Positions 63,878 to 64,000 of a stretch of 64,000 bases of DNA are shown here, piece by piece. Below the pieces are notes generated by a model, which searched no databases, was not told the origin of the DNA, and saw only the letters and a program-made list of their open reading frames with translations. How positions within the stretch are numbered: the first letter of the stretch is position 1; the number at the start of each line of letters is the position of its first letter. This DNA is from Paralvinella palmiformis (taxonomy: Eukaryota > Annelida > Polychaeta > Terebellida > Alvinellidae), in the NCBI GenBank assembly GCA_025642065.1, contig JAODUP010000350.1, positions 278,501 through 342,500 on the forward strand, read 5' to 3'. The position numbers and the translations under genes are program-made.

Positions 63878-64000
63878 CACATATATAAATACACTATAAA
63901 GACTCATTTATTGAATATGTTTTTCACGGTGCTCACCAAACCATGGTTGTTCAATTTTTGTTGGTTTTACCACATGAGCTGTTGGTCTAGTGAGCACACG

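Overview
The window looks like nuclear DNA from an animal with a large, repeat-rich genome. Short GC-rich exons with consensus splice sites lie far apart on the minus strand. The introns are AT-rich and hold tRNA-derived SINEs, LINE 3' ends, foldback-like DNA transposons, minisatellites and a very high load of (AT)n, (CA)n, (GAT)n and tetranucleotide microsatellites. Nothing suggests bacterial, phage or organelle DNA. The repeat style fits a lophotrochozoan such as a gastropod, but that placement is inference; no sequence here fixes the species.

The only well-supported gene runs right to left. A chain of seven minus-strand exons (about 17.58 kb down to 11.62 kb) joins with matching phases at all six junctions. 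It encodes a long, low-complexity, Ser/Asp/Arg-rich N-terminal region. This leads into a Raf-like Ras-binding (ubiquitin-fold) domain split over the last two exons, at 12,041-11,932 and 11,756-11,617. The domain matches, motif by motif, the one I remember at the N-terminus of PLEKHG5 (also called Syx or Tech), a RhoA guanine-nucleotide exchange factor. The catalytic DH and PH domains were not found in the left 11.6 kb and probably lie beyond position 1. Two more coding exons lie upstream on the same strand, at 37.4-37.0 kb and 63.8-62.0 kb. Each carries an ATG preceded by an in-frame stop, so they look like alternative first coding exons of the same long gene, or, for the outer one, possibly of a neighbour. 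A tiny candidate first exon sits at 27.2 kb.

Region by region: 1-11.6 kb is repeats and a few short unassigned ORFs. 11.6-17.7 kb is the exon cluster. 17.7-37 kb is intron with a foldback-like element (20 kb), a LINE 3' end (24.9 kb), a SINE between long direct repeats (25.8-26.4 kb) and a palindromic MITE-like element (34.3 kb). 37-37.5 kb is an exon. 37.5-62 kb is intron with a LINE 3' end (38.5-39.0 kb), a SINE with clean target-site duplications (39.2 kb), a nearly perfect 1.7-kb tandem duplication (41.9-45.3 kb), a 60-bp tandem array carrying splice-acceptor-like motifs (47.1 kb), a second inverted-repeat element (47.7-48.2 kb), a decayed coding fragment (55.1 kb) and a (GAT)n higher-order array (58.2-58.9 kb). 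62-63.8 kb is the large first exon.

I found no convincing new defence, CRISPR or biosynthetic system. The most interesting signals are the apparent multi-promoter exon structure of the GEF gene and the mobile-element structures inside its introns.
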